A stretch of 64,000 bases of DNA from Poecilobothrus nobilitatus. Taxonomy: Eukaryota > Arthropoda > Insecta > Diptera > Dolichopodidae. The notes under the pieces are model-generated. The model did not search any database. It was not told the origin of the DNA and saw only the letters and a list, made by a program, of their open reading frames with translations. This document shows positions 33,501-45,140 of this stretch, piece by piece (position 1 is the stretch's first letter; the number at the start of each line of letters is the position of its first letter). The position numbers and the translations under genes are program-made. Where the stretch lies: assembly GCA_947095535.1 (NCBI GenBank), contig OX352774.1, positions 169,506,200 through 169,570,199 on the forward strand. Direction: 5' to 3'.

Positions 33501-35146
33501 TATATAAAAACTCGATTTCATTACATTGCGTTCAAGTCTCAAGACAAAACCAGAACTTTCAGTCGAAAAAAATTAACACGTCTTGTAATATTTCAGGAAG
33601 CGTGAATAAATATACCTATAATATGTATATTAATTGATAATTTATTCTAAATCTAAATTTTAAAAAACTTTGTTAAATTTTATTAATTGTACAAAAATAT
33701 ATTAATAAACTGTAAAAGAAACTTAATTTACTTTACGTTACGTTACGTTACATAGAGTAGGATGTGGTCGGGAGCGTCACAACGAAGAAAAAATTATATG
33801 GGAGGAGAGGGTCTATCTCGAACCCCTAAGGTGTTATGAGCTTTAAAGACAACTTCTAAAATATGTTATTTTGGAGTTATATCTACAGAATTAGAGCTAC
33901 TGAAGATATTAAAAAAATTAAAAAGATAATTTAAAGCTTATTAAATTATCTTTATAGCCCACTATCATTTTAGTTCGTAGGCTTTTTAGTTTTGAAGTAA
34001 GCACGACTTAAAAATCAAATTTAACTTTTAAGAAAAAAATGGTTTAAACATACAAAACAAAAATTTACGCTATTAACTATTACCAAAGACTATACATATT
34101 CAATTTATAGACGATTTATTATAAGACTACACAATTTAAATCCTTCTTCATATATTATGTATAGTCAATACAGTTTACTTCAATTGAAACGACGAGTTAT
34201 TGGTTACTTAATCATTCTAAATAACACATTTTTATATACTCTTTAACTTATTTTGGTTTATTCGTTTATTCGGTTTATAACACATACAGTACAGCATGCA
34301 GATTTAATCCTTTCTTTGTATTTTAAAAATTGTTTTATTGTAATACATTTGTAAATTTTATGTTAATAAAGTGTAATATTATATAACTAGAATAAATAAA
34401 ATTTATTTATAAAACTAACAATCCAATCTAAATTACTTACAAAAAGCAAAATTAAATTACCAGTATTCAAGTTATTATCTATTCTAAATAATATAGCAAT
34501 ACGAAGTTACAAAGTACATCACACCACACCAATTTGTTTTATTTAGAAAACTTTTTTTTTATTCAAGGTTAAATATTGTATATGATTGTATATCAAAGAA
34601 AAGAATGAAAAACGTTTATGTATATTTAAAATTAAAAAAAACGAATTTAGTATAACATAAAAGATGAATAAATTTCATATTGATAGATGTCGCGACTATT
34701 TGGGGCACAGCCTTATTTTTATTTTCTATACTAAAACCAGCTAAAACATTTGTTCTACTCAGAATGTCTTATATAGCTATGTATGTATAGTCTTTGCTAT
34801 TACATTTTAAAATTCCAAATTATTTCTGTAATTATCCCCTGCATTTTAAGGCTGCAGGTCATGAGATACGAAAACTAAAAATGTTATGATAAAAAATATT
34901 CTTTATGATTTACTGAAAAAAATAACAAAAAATTTAATTCCATATTTTTTTTTATTTTAATAAATTTAACAAAATCTTTTGCAAGCAGGTGTTTTAAGTG
35001 CAAAATAATTGGGATTTAGAAATTATCAAATAATAAATCATATATTTATTCCCGTTCCCTGAAATATTACAAGGCGTGTTAATTTTTTTCGATTGAAAGT
35101 TCTGGTTTTGTCTTTAACGCAATGTAATGAAATTGAGTTTTTATAT
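33501..35146. mobile_element. Candidate DNA element bounded by ~110-bp inverted repeats
   Basis: The segment 33501-33614 recurs inverted at 35041-35146. Both arms, read inward, have TATATAAAAACTC, TTTCATTACATTGCGTT, ACAAAACCAGAACTTTCA, CGAAAAAAATTAACACG, CTTGTAATATTTCAGG and a GAATAAATATA end, with few substitutions and one small indel. The 1.43 kb between them has no coding potential. A TTACG run occurs at 33732-33750. Target duplications are not clear, so two independent opposite insertions of one short repeat remain possible. Confidence 0.6.
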
Positions 35147-35369
35147 AATTAGAATTTCAAAAATTTGATCTTTAAATTTATTGGGAATGCACTCTTTTTT
35201 TATTTTTGCATTAGCATTTGTGAACCGTTATTAGAAAGTTTTTGAAGATAATTTAGTTACCTATTACATACATATAGTGCGTTTTGTTTCTTACTTCGGT
35301 CTCCGAGTAGAGTGTATGCTTTTATAGGTTTAACTACCACACTCACATCCATAGTTAACTTTACTCTGC

Positions 35370-35735
35370 CATTTCGAAACCACTAGAGTTAAATATGTGT
35401 TTGAACTATCAAAATTAGATTGGAACATTTACTATTTATTTCAACCAATTTTCCAAAAAAAAAATTAAGTTCAATTGAACTATTTCGCTTTTTATTTATT
35501 TTTTATTTTTTACTTTACAATTATTTTAATATGTAAATTTATAATGTTAAAATTTTAAATAAAAAAGCAATAATGACACTTCATAAGACTTTGACATTTC
35601 TAACACTCCTTAATGCTCCTCGCGAGTAGAATAGAATTAAAAAAATTAACTCCATTAACTAAATTCTGGTGAGTGGTGTTTTGAAACGTCAGAGAGTTTA
35701 TTATTTTTACTCTACTCCGGCATTTCGAAACGACT
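35370..35735. repeat. Scattered inverted/direct CATTTCGAAACSACT motifs
   Basis: CATTTCGAAACCACT (35370-35384) and CATTTCGAAACGACT (35721-35735) are direct copies, and an inverted diverged copy lies at about 35672-35688. Flanking ACTCTRC and AGAGAGTTA strings recur too. This may be a decayed small inverted-repeat element; limits unclear. Confidence 0.4.
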
Positions 35736-36497
35736 TTTATCTGTCATAGTGTTAACTAAACACCAGAGAGTTAGGAGCGAAAAATACTGCAGTATCATCT
35801 TTCACCCCATCTAATTTATTAACTTTCATTAACACTTTTCCTTCTGACAGCTTAATAAATTTTTTTGTTTGCTGCTTGACAGATCGAGTCTAAAATTTAA
35901 ATAAGTATTGCTTCTTCGGAAAGAACTTGCCAAAATCATTTTAGTTGAGATCCATTAATTAGTTCTTACTTCCCTGTTGGTCCGTCAATCTACTTAAAAA
36001 ATGTTGGTAGCAATTTGTATCTAATTTTTTAGCCAAATTTTATAATCTTAATATAATCTTTGTCTGTGACAAACTTTTATTAAACTCCAGCTCCGATGCG
36101 AGAGGCAAAATTTAATTAAATTTAAAACTATTTGAACTGTTTATTTAGGCAGTCTGAACGATTCAACCTATTAATTTAAAATAAATAGTGTACAATTCTT
36201 TATGCTTCCACTGACATTGTATTAATGGTTTGAATAAAAGATTATCGTAACTGCTTAGGAAATTTATTCTGTGAAGTATCGCAGGATCGAGGTCGGATCA
36301 ATAATTTTTATAACTTTCTTAAATTGACTGTTCATTTAACCATTTACAGGAAAACCAGATTTTCCATATGTATGTATGTAAGTATATACGTCTGTAAAAA
36401 TTACTACGCCCATGAATATACGTACCTTTGTATGTATTCATATGTACATACAATAAATTTATGATTTTAAGATTTTGTTGTGCAAAAGTTTGTCATA

Positions 36498-37139
36498 GGG
36501 CCTTTCTACACGAGTAGTGTCCTCTTTCGTTTCGTGACTACTTTCCTCTTTTTTTTATTTCCACACTGTTCCTCTCGATAGTCATTACTTTTATATGTGT
36601 GTGTAGATATTTCATTTTAAAACAAAATTTGTTGCGAGAGGTAGATAATAAATATAAAAAAAAGCACGCATAAAACAAATAAATTTTTTTTTGTATTTAA
36701 GTAACATAAGATTTTTTTGCCTGTAATTTTTAAATAATATATATTATATATGTATGTACCTAGAAATAGAATAAACTCTGTACTGTGCACATAATTTCTT
36801 TTTGTCAATAGAATATATTTTAATAATTTCATCAAGTGAAAGATCAAAAATCACTTTACTTTTTTAAAAATTTGCTGCGACCGTTTCAACAACTTTTTTC
36901 TTTAATTTTCCAAACGAGAATGAAACGTATGTACACATAAAATTTTTTTGACCCTCATAAAAATTTTTATTTGAGTTTTTGTTTGTGTTAGTGGACTAAA
37001 TTTTTAAACTCTAAAATTTTGGTTTAAAAAATTACTCCTAAAAATCCCCACCACAAATTTAGTTTATAGGCAAGAGGGTATGAAACGAAGGTAAAAGTAA
37101 AAAATGACGAAAGAGGACACTACTCGTGTGGAAAGGCCC
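36498..37139. mobile_element. 642-bp MITE with long terminal inverted repeats
   Basis: The left end GGGCCTTTCTACACGAGTAG continues to TGTCCTCTTTCGT. The right end is its inverted complement over ~33 bp with one mismatch. The trinucleotide ATA is duplicated directly outside (36495-36497 and 37140-37142). GGGCC-type ends with a 3-bp duplication recall PIF/Harbinger-like elements, but this is an inference. No transposase frame is present, so it is non-autonomous. Confidence 0.78.
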
Positions 37140-37944
37140 ATATGTTGTAAAACTATGTATGTATATATGTATGTAGTGTAGGTACGTATATTTCTTTTAA
37201 TTTATATAATTTAAAACATATTTTATATTTTTAGATAGGAATTTGTGTTCAGAATAGATTGCAACGAAAGTTTTTTTGCATTTTCTAAACTTCAATATGG
37301 CACCGTTTTGTGGAACGTTTAATTTTAAATAAATCTAAAATATTACTAGTTAACAATTTGTTTCTGTATAAAGCACTAAAATTATTTTCGGTAACATCCG
37401 GCTATTTAAGGGTTAATAATAAAATCTTGTAATGTTTCTATTTAAAAAAATATATGCATATATTTGTCACCTTCACACTATCATCACACCTAGAATCAGG
37501 GTTACTACTTTAGTAATTTTCTACCAAATTTGGTAATTTTACTCAGATATTTTTTTTAATTTGGTAATTTTTTTGATAATTTGGTAATTTTTTGGAATAA
37601 TTTGGAGAACGACAAAAATTAAAATCAGTGACCAATTTTAGAAAAAAACATCCATTTTTGAAAATAATGAAGTATGAAGTTAAAATTAAATATTCAATGT
37701 AAAAATTATGATTAAAATAAATAAATAAATAAAATAAAAAAAAAAAATATTGTGTAGCCACCATATTACATATGCAGCTTTAACGTAATTACAAAACATT
37801 AACGAAATATTTTAAGTTTGTTTTAAACAAAATTTTTTAATTTTATTAAAAATCTAAATTTATTACGTTTGTTTTAAATGGAAAAATAAGTTACAAATTT
37901 GCTAAAATAATTTAAGATACATAATTCATAATAAACTTCTTACT

Positions 37945-38215
37945 GAAGCTCGGCTTGTGAATGTGGGTGAATCTCACTCGCAAGGTGAACAAGATAATGG
38001 ATTTGCTACAGTGAGAAAATTAGATGAATTTGATTGTGAAGAATTAAGTTCAAGTTCAGCAAGTAGTGAACGTGAAAAATACCACAGGAAATTCTAGATG
38101 CAGTGGACAGAAAAATTTTCATGGCTAAAAGAGAAGAACGGAAGTGGCTAAGGAACTGAAAAAAAAAAGAAATCGGCTTGTAGAGTTTGGTCTGGCAAAA
38201 ATGAATTTTAGTTGA
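37945..38215 (+). pseudogene. Degenerate coding-like remnant inside the hAT-like element
   Basis: Plus-strand codons read LVNVGESHSQGEQDNGF and then LDEFDCEELSSSSASSERE, followed after a frame change by AVDRKIFMAKREERKW and KKRNRLVEFGLAKMNFS with a stop. Composition differs from the neighbouring AT-rich DNA. It could be the tail of a transposon protein or a captured fragment; I do not recognise it. Confidence 0.35.
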
Positions 38216-39254
38216 AGTTATATATATGTATGTATATATAATTTTTTGTGTTCAAAAGGTTTTACATATTTTACTTTAAAAATTTTATGTTTCTTGCCAA
38301 TTAATATTGTTTGTTGATAAATAATTAAGTGGTTTAAGTTTTAACATTTTTTGTTTCTTCAGAATTTTTTATTTTTTTTTTTAGTTTTAATTCATAATAT
38401 GTATACATTGTTTTGTGTGTTTTTTTATGTTGCATATAGGTATGAATAATTGTTTTGTTTATTTTTATAATATATAAATAAATTTTAATATGCAAAACCA
38501 TTGTGTTTCAATATATTTGGTAACAACTTCATCTTAAATTACTTTTTTAAATTTATGATATTTTAGTTTTTAATACACATAATATATATTCAAAACTATT
38601 ATCTTTATTTATTCAATTTTATTCTTACTTAAAATTTATTTTCTTTATATTTACTACATTTAAATTACACAATTTTTTAAACAGTATATTTAACACAATA
38701 TTAATTTACAATAATAATTTTCTTAAAACTAAATATTATATCCTATTTATTAAAAATTTATTAACTAAAAATAAAAATAAAATCAACCGAACACGAGGAA
38801 CTCTAACAGAGAAACTGCTTATTTACATGCAGTCTTCAAATTGTATCAATTTTTGGAAATTAATAACTGTAATTATTCTATTTTTTTTTGTCTAACTTTT
38901 CCAGCATATGGTTCTGTTTATATTATTTTCTTTTCTTTTACACTTATGTCATATTTCAGCAATATTGCATTTATATAAGTAGTCTCTCATTACAGTATTA
39001 CATTTATATATCTATTTCATTAATCATGGAGACAACAAATAGTGAATTTATCGATCTTACCAATTTAAATAGTAACTTTAAAAGTGAACATTTTACAGAC
39101 ATGGTCAAATTATTTTATTATATTTATATTTTAAAAAATTTTTATATTATTTTTTTTGATATATATAATTTTTATATATATCAATTCTATTTTCATATCA
39201 TTTTCCACTTAATTTTTGCTAATTCAAACAATACTATTAATTTATTATTAATAA

Positions 39255-39602
39255 ATGGAAACCATAAATAGTAGTGATTTTAATGATATCATCAATTTGA
39301 ATGATGACATAAACTTGCAATATTTTACTGACGAGGGGAATTTGTTAAATAATTCATACAAGTATAATTTTAATATTATATATCTAAATATACAGAGTTT
39401 AAGAAATAAACTTTATAATTTAGAAGCCTTATTAAACTCTTATAATATAAATGTAGATGTGATTGTGTTGTCAGAAATTTGGTTAGATGAGAACGAGAGT
39501 AAGTTTTATAATTTGCCTGGTTATGTGGCGTATTTCGGGAATAGGAAAAATAGTTATGGGGGAGTTGCAATATATGTAAAAAAAATATTAGTAGTAGTAT
39601 AA
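39255..39602 (+). pseudogene. LINE-2 endonuclease, N-terminal part
   Basis: Encodes NIIYLNIQSLRNKLYNLEAL, then VDVIVLSEIWLDENES and YGGVAIYVKK, the first half of an AP-type endonuclease with the catalytic Glu of the SEIW motif. It ends by frameshift in an A run near 39588. A related shorter start (ATG at 39026, METTNSEFIDLTNLN) lies 229 bp upstream, suggesting a tandem duplication of the 5' end. Confidence 0.75.
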
Positions 39603-39733
39603 TTTATAAAGAAGAATTTCAAAATTCAACTATATTAGGTGTTAAATTACTAAAACACAATTTTAATATATTTGCAATATATAAATCACATAAAACAAAT
39701 GCTAATATATATATCGACAAAATTGAAGAATTA

Positions 39734-40996
39734 ATGCTTAGGAATAAAAGAACAATTTTTGTTGGTGATGTAAATTTAAATCTTTTACAAAGAGATAATC
39801 CTATTATTAAAAACTATATTAGTACCATTCTTAGTAACGGATTTATTATTTTGAATAAAAATAACTTAAAATTCGCAACAAGAATAGGCAATAATTCCAG
39901 AACGATCATTGATCATCTTATTTCTGACATGATTGAAATGAAATACAATTTTCACGTGCTAGACACATGTCTGTCTGATCATCAAATGTTTTTCATTAGT
40001 ATTTTTTTCAAACCTACTAAAGAAAAAGTTGGTAATCATAAAATTATTTGGAACTATGAAAGTATTGCTAGAAATGAAATCTGGAATAGTATCGAATTTA
40101 TAACTTCCTTTGATGAAATAGTTCTTAAACTTAGTATGTTAATTCAAGCAAATACTCAAATTCTTCCTTTAAAATTTAAAAATAATAAAAACATTTGGAT
40201 GACAGATGAAATACGACATAATATGAAAATCAGCGACTCTTACTTAAGATTCAAAAAGAAATACCCTAACGATATTCACATTGAAAATTTGTACAAGCGT
40301 TATAAAACTAAAGTGTTTAAATTAATTGTTCAGGCAAAAAAAAATTATTGTTCCAACGTAATATCACAAACCCCAAGTAACGGCAGAAAGTTGTGGTGCC
40401 TATATAAACAAATGTTGTATAACGATAACCAAATAAGTATAAATAATTGCATAACAGCAATTGATCTTGTAAATAGTATTTCCTGCATCATCACTAATGA
40501 GCAGGAAATTGCCGACTCTATGAATGAGTTTTTTATAAATGTAACTAATGAGTTGAATATTTCAAAAGAGCCTGTGGATTATGAATATTTCAACTTTTTT
40601 CACTATAATTTAATTTCAACAAATTTCAATCTGTGTCCAACTACAACGGAAGAAGTCAATTTAGCTATTAATTCCCTTAAATCCTCCGCTGCCACTGGGC
40701 ATGATAATATATCATCAAAATTTATTAAAAAATTTGCGGACCGGTTGATTCCAGTATTAGTTAAATTTATAAATATATCTTTTAGGACTAATAAATTTCC
40801 AGATTGTTTAAAAACAGCAATAGTTGCCCCAATTTTTAAAAGTGGCAAGGCCACTAACAGATCCAATTATCGCCCAATTTCGATACTTAGCAGTTTTTCG
40901 AAAGGCTTTGAAGTAGTTATAAAAAACCGTTTAAACACGTTTTTGGAAAGCAATCAGATTCTGAGTGTCAATCAATTCGGCTTCGAGAAAAACTAG
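39734..40996 (+). pseudogene. LINE-2 endonuclease C-terminal half, linker and RT N-terminus
   Basis: A 420-codon frame: GDVNLNLL and CLSDHQMFFIS are the endonuclease Asp/Asn and SDH motifs. A basic linker follows, then AINSLKSSAATGHDNISS, LKTAIVAPIFKSG and NYRPISILSSFSKGFE (RT motifs 0-2), ending in NQFGFEKN with a stop just before motif A. The uninterrupted length argues that it is one of the younger elements in the window. Confidence 0.82.
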
Positions 40997-41002
40997 AATA
41001 CA

Positions 41003-41649
41003 GTGGCAGCCGGTTTGAATCTAACGGATTTTATTAGCAAAAACATGGATGCCGCAAAATATGTCGGATGCATCTTTCTAGACCTACAGAAAGCTTTCGA
41101 CTGTGTAGATTACGACGTACTCATTCATAAACTTTTAAAACAAATTCATTTAATTACCTGGGTTTATTTATTGATAAAAATTTAAAGTGGGATGTACATG
41201 TAGATTACTTGGTCAGGAAAACTTCACCATATGTTTTCATTCTTAAACGATTACGAAATTTTTTCACACAAAATGCTTTATTTGTTATTTATTCCTCATA
41301 TATCTTGTCGAATATAACGTATCTAAATCCACTATGGTGTACTTCGCCCCAATTATATTTAAATAAACTGGATATATTGAACAAAAAGGCAATAAAAATA
41401 ATCCACAAACTTCCAATAAGATTTCCGACCGAATCGATTTATAATGATAGATATTTAAGTTTTGAAAACATATGTAAAAGAAAACTTTATCTTACGGCTT
41501 TTAAAATAATTAATAACACAATTAAGCACAATTTCATTATTAATCGAATGGTTGACATTCACAATCACAATACAAGAAATAAATCTAACTACTACCTGTC
41601 ACTATTTAGAACTGATAAGCAAAAACAAATTTCTTATACAATTGTCTAA
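41003..41649 (+). pseudogene. LINE-2 RT motif A and C-terminal domain, catalytic core deleted
   Basis: 41003-41148 encodes TDFISKNMDAAKYVGC, FLDLQKAFDCVDYDVLIHK. Immediately after, in shifted frames, come FIDKNLKWDVHVDYLVRKT, LNPLWCTSPQLYLNKLDILN and HNTRNKSNYYL. The palm with PQGS and FADD is missing, so this copy could not reverse-transcribe. Confidence 0.75.
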
Positions 41650-42260
41650 AATTATTCAATGAATTACCATCAGAAATTAAAACTCTAAATAATATAAGTT
41701 TGTTTAAAAAGTTTATTGTCCAATATATTACATTATCTAACAATTCCCAGCAGTTTTGATTTCCAAGAATTTTTGCCAATCATCTGTGTGTCCATTGTTT
41801 ATCAAATATTTTAATATTTTAATACATAACTTGTTTTTCGTACATATGTATTATAGTGTTTGTTTTTTTTTATAATGGTTTCTTTTTCTTGCTTATTTTT
41901 TTTATTTTTTTTTTATTATTTTTCTAAATGTTTTCTTTTTTTTTTATTGTTTTTTTTATTGTTTGTTGTTTTAAATTTTATTGAATTTTTAATTGAAAAT
42001 TAAAATACTCTAAGTTTTGTTACAAATAAATGATCAACAAAAAATATTTATAATTCTATTAGACCAGACAGCGAAAGCTAGGGTCGTAAGCAATCTAAAA
42101 TGTATATATATATAAATCTATTGTAAAATTTAAAGTTTTTGAAATAAAGAAAAAAAAAAAAAACTACAACATATTCTAGTAACTTTTTTGTTCTTTTGGT
42201 AACATTTTAAAACCAATTTGGTAGACAAATTTTTTTCTGAGTGGCAACCCTGCCTAGAAT

Positions 42261-42955
42261 GTATGTACATATAACAAAACTCCAGATTAAATTTGTCTGT
42301 TATTATTCATTAATCCCTTTAAAATAGGTAATAATCTGCTTAAACATGGTTCCATATTAAATATAAACCTAAATATGTATACATAATTATGTGCATAACC
42401 ACAATAATACCTAACCTAAACCTAAATTATATTTGTATATGTACATAACTACGTTTTTAATTGTTTTCATTGGGTTGGTGATAAATCCAAAGAGACCTAA
42501 TCCACAAAACACAAAATTCAGACAAGTCGACATCAGAAAAGATAAAATCCAGAAAACATTCAAAAAGACAAAATACACAAAAATAACCAAGAAACAAAAT
42601 CCAGAAAAATTAAAATTTTAAAATCTTTTTTTTTTTTAAACTTTTATTTAATTTTTTTTACATAGTCTTATTTATATTACCTAGAACAAAAGTTTACAAA
42701 AAATGGTTTTGGGTGTTTTTTTTTGTTTTTAACATTGAAAAATATAAGTGTTCTTTTTTATGTTAAATTAATGTATTATATAAGTATTTAACTATCTTAT
42801 TGTAAGTATTACTAATCAAATAATATTATATTATAATTTCATCATTGTAAAAATTTAAAAAAAATCAATGTAATTTCAAATATATTTATATAAGACTTAC
42901 CCTAACTTAATCTACTTAATCTAATCTACAGTAACTTAATCTAAATTATTTCTAT
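42261..42955. other. AT-rich DNA between transposons
   Basis: No recognisable gene. The 62-codon frame at 42433-42621 is Lys/Asn-rich low complexity. Confidence 0.5.
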
Positions 42956-42959
42956 TAGT

Positions 42960-44600
42960 CTGTATGGACATATATTATTGTAATTATGTTGATTCCAACC
43001 ACCAATAGTTTCTTTTAATTAGTGTGTCCTTGTAAGGAATACTCATATCGTATTTTAAGTAGTGTCCGTTAATGTTGCCCGGGTTATATTCGATAGTTTT
43101 GCATGTTGCCCGTCTACTATTATAGTGATATAGTATATAGGGACATGATTTTGGTGATTGACATGATTTCCAAAAAGATAAAATGCTCAGGATCAATAAA
43201 TCCCGTGAGCAGAGTTTTTTTAATGTACTCCTCATTGTGGTAGAATATATGAGATATTAGACAATTTTCTGGAGTGTTTTGTGCTCTCTCATAATGGTTT
43301 CGAATCAATTTTAGAAGAAAATTGTCGATTCTTATGATTTTTGCTTCCTTGTACAAATATTTATTTGAGTAAAAATAAGTTGAGTAATTGAGTTATTGAT
43401 ACAAACTCTTATACACTTTCTTTCGAATTTGCGTATTTTTCCATTAAATTTGCTCTGATATTGTACCATATGGGTACACCATATGCAAATGTTGGCCTTA
43501 TTAGTGTTTGATAGCATATTATTTTGACTCTATCACTTAAGTTTTGATTAGTTGGCGATTTTATAGAAAAATCTTTCCAATTTTTTCTTATATCTGAATT
43601 TGTTTTGTCAACCGTGTTACGAAATAACACGGTTTCGCATTTATCAAAGTTCACTTTTAATATCCAGATTTTGCAATAGTCCAGAATGATATTAAACATT
43701 TTTTGGACTTTGGATTGTATGTTACTTACTGTGTTATCCGCAGAATAAACTATAATATCGTCGGCGAAAGCTAATGAGTACCTTTTAATCGATCTAATAA
43801 ATGTAACAGGTCTGTTATGTAAATTGAAAAAAGAATGGGCGTATTAACAATGCCTTGTTGTAGACCGTTTTCGATTGAAAAAGTGGTATTTGTTATATTT
43901 TGTTGATAATGTATCGAAAATTTGTTACCATATAACATGCTTTCGATAAGTGCAATAAGATGTAATGGAAATTTATATTTTATAAGCTTGTATATTAAGT
44001 CATCCAACTAGACGGAACTAAATGCCTTTTACAAATCGACCAAATAGGCACCGACGCCATAATTTTTGTTTATAAACCAACAGATACCTGAATTTAATTT
44101 TGTTATGGTGTGGATAGTTCTATGTCTATATCTGAAACCAAACTGATTTTGGGTTAAAATATTTTTGAATTAATGAAGCTTGTGATTTTATCGTTTATGA
44201 GCGTTTCAAATACTTTACTAATGTTAGGCATTAAGCTTACTGGCTTATAATTACTAGGATTAGTAGGATCTTTCCTTGGTTTCTTTAGCAATTTAGTTTT
44301 CGAAATTTTTCAAATTTTCGGGAAATACGAATTGTTTATTGCGTTATTAAACAATATAACATATTTAGAAAATATTAAACTACTTAAATTTTTTTAGTAC
44401 TATATTTGGTGTTTTATCAACACCAGCAGAAGTTTTATTTTTCAAAGCTTTAAATTTTATCCAAAGTTCTGATTGGTTTGTGAACTGGCTAAATTCACTA
44501 CTTTCGCCTCACAAATAAATGTGTTGGAAAAAAAATTTATTTGTTTGCATTTGCTCAGTATTTGATTTAAAATTATTAACTTCGTTAAGTATATTGGTGT
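42960..44600 (-). mobile_element. LINE-3, RT half (minus strand)
   Basis: Minus-strand RT with multiple frame breaks: FKALKNKTSAGVDKTPN (near 44440), NQFGFRYRHRT, a decayed motif A region (LVDL..AFSSV), LDDLIYKLIKYKFPLHL, IENGLQQGIVNTPILFS (motif B) and an intact LAFADDIIVYS motif C (43757-43768 encodes FADD). ATVLFR-type downstream segments follow. It lacks gag and endonuclease here. Those domains appear on the same strand at 48045-49690, beyond an RTE element, suggesting one LINE split by insertion. Confidence 0.72.
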
Positions 44601-44735
44601 GTACTCAATTATTTATCGGTATTTGGATTTTGTGATATTTTTCTAAGTAAGAGCCCAAGACGTTGTAAATTTGTGTTTGATCTGTTCTTCTTTTGCTGCC
44701 AATCCTCTTGGATGTTGACGAATCACATTTAGACA

Positions 44736-45131
44736 TCACTGCAAATTTATGATAATGTTGTTGTATTCTTCTCTGTTGGATGCTGTTTGTAATAGTTCGG
44801 CGATTGTTCTCAACCCTGTCCAATTTCTGATATTACGAAGCCAAGATATTTCTTTTCTACCTACACCACGTCTGCCTTCAATTTTACCTTGGATTATAAG
44901 TTGTAGAATTTCATATTTATTGTTGCGCATGATGTGTCCAAGGTATGCAGATTTACGACGCTTAATATTTTGTAATAGCTCGCGTTCAGTTTGTAATCTG
45001 TGTAGAACTTCGGTATTACTCACTCTATCGACCCACGATATTTTTAAAATTCGTCTAAAGATCCACATTTCAAACGCCTCGATCTTATTCATATCTTCTA
45101 TCTTCAACGTCCAAGTCTCCATGCCATACAA
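44736..45131 (-). pseudogene. LINE-4 C-terminal domain
   Basis: Frame MYGMETWTLKIEDMNKIEAF, WIFRRILKISWVDRVSN, then YLGHIMRNNKYEILQ and GKIEGRRGVGRKEISWLRN. It is the conserved tail of RTE-type LINE proteins, shifted by one base from the RT frame. A plus-strand frame over the same DNA is a shadow. Confidence 0.8.
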
Positions 45132-45140
45132 AAGAACTGA

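Larger units (their letters stand above)
38900..42163 (+). mobile_element. LINE-2: endonuclease/RT retrotransposon nested in the hAT-like element
   Basis: Plus-strand element with an AP endonuclease (39255-39602 and on), an EN-RT linker, the N-terminal half of RT and a C-terminal domain, ending in poly-A at 42150-42163. The 5' limit is not resolved. RT motif A is present (FLDLQKAFDCVD, near 41076). The sequence then jumps from LIHKLLK at about 41148 to the post-catalytic DKNLKWDVHVDYL, so motifs B and C are deleted. One frameshift interrupts the endonuclease near 39600 and another follows 40996. It is inactive. Probably jockey/CR1 group. Confidence 0.85.
37497..42252. mobile_element. hAT-like DNA transposon, 4756 bp, with a nested LINE
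   Basis: The termini are CAGGGTTACTACT (37497-37509) and, inverted, CAGGGTTGCCACT (ending at 42252). Further inward both ends carry CTACCAAATT. The exact 8-bp duplication CCTAGAAT flanks the element (37489-37496 and 42253-42260). CAGGG-type ends and an 8-bp duplication are diagnostic of the hAT superfamily. Most of the interior (about 38.9-42.16 kb) is a plus-strand LINE, so the hAT part is roughly 1.4 kb on the left and 89 bp on the right. No transposase is recognisable. Confidence 0.85.
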
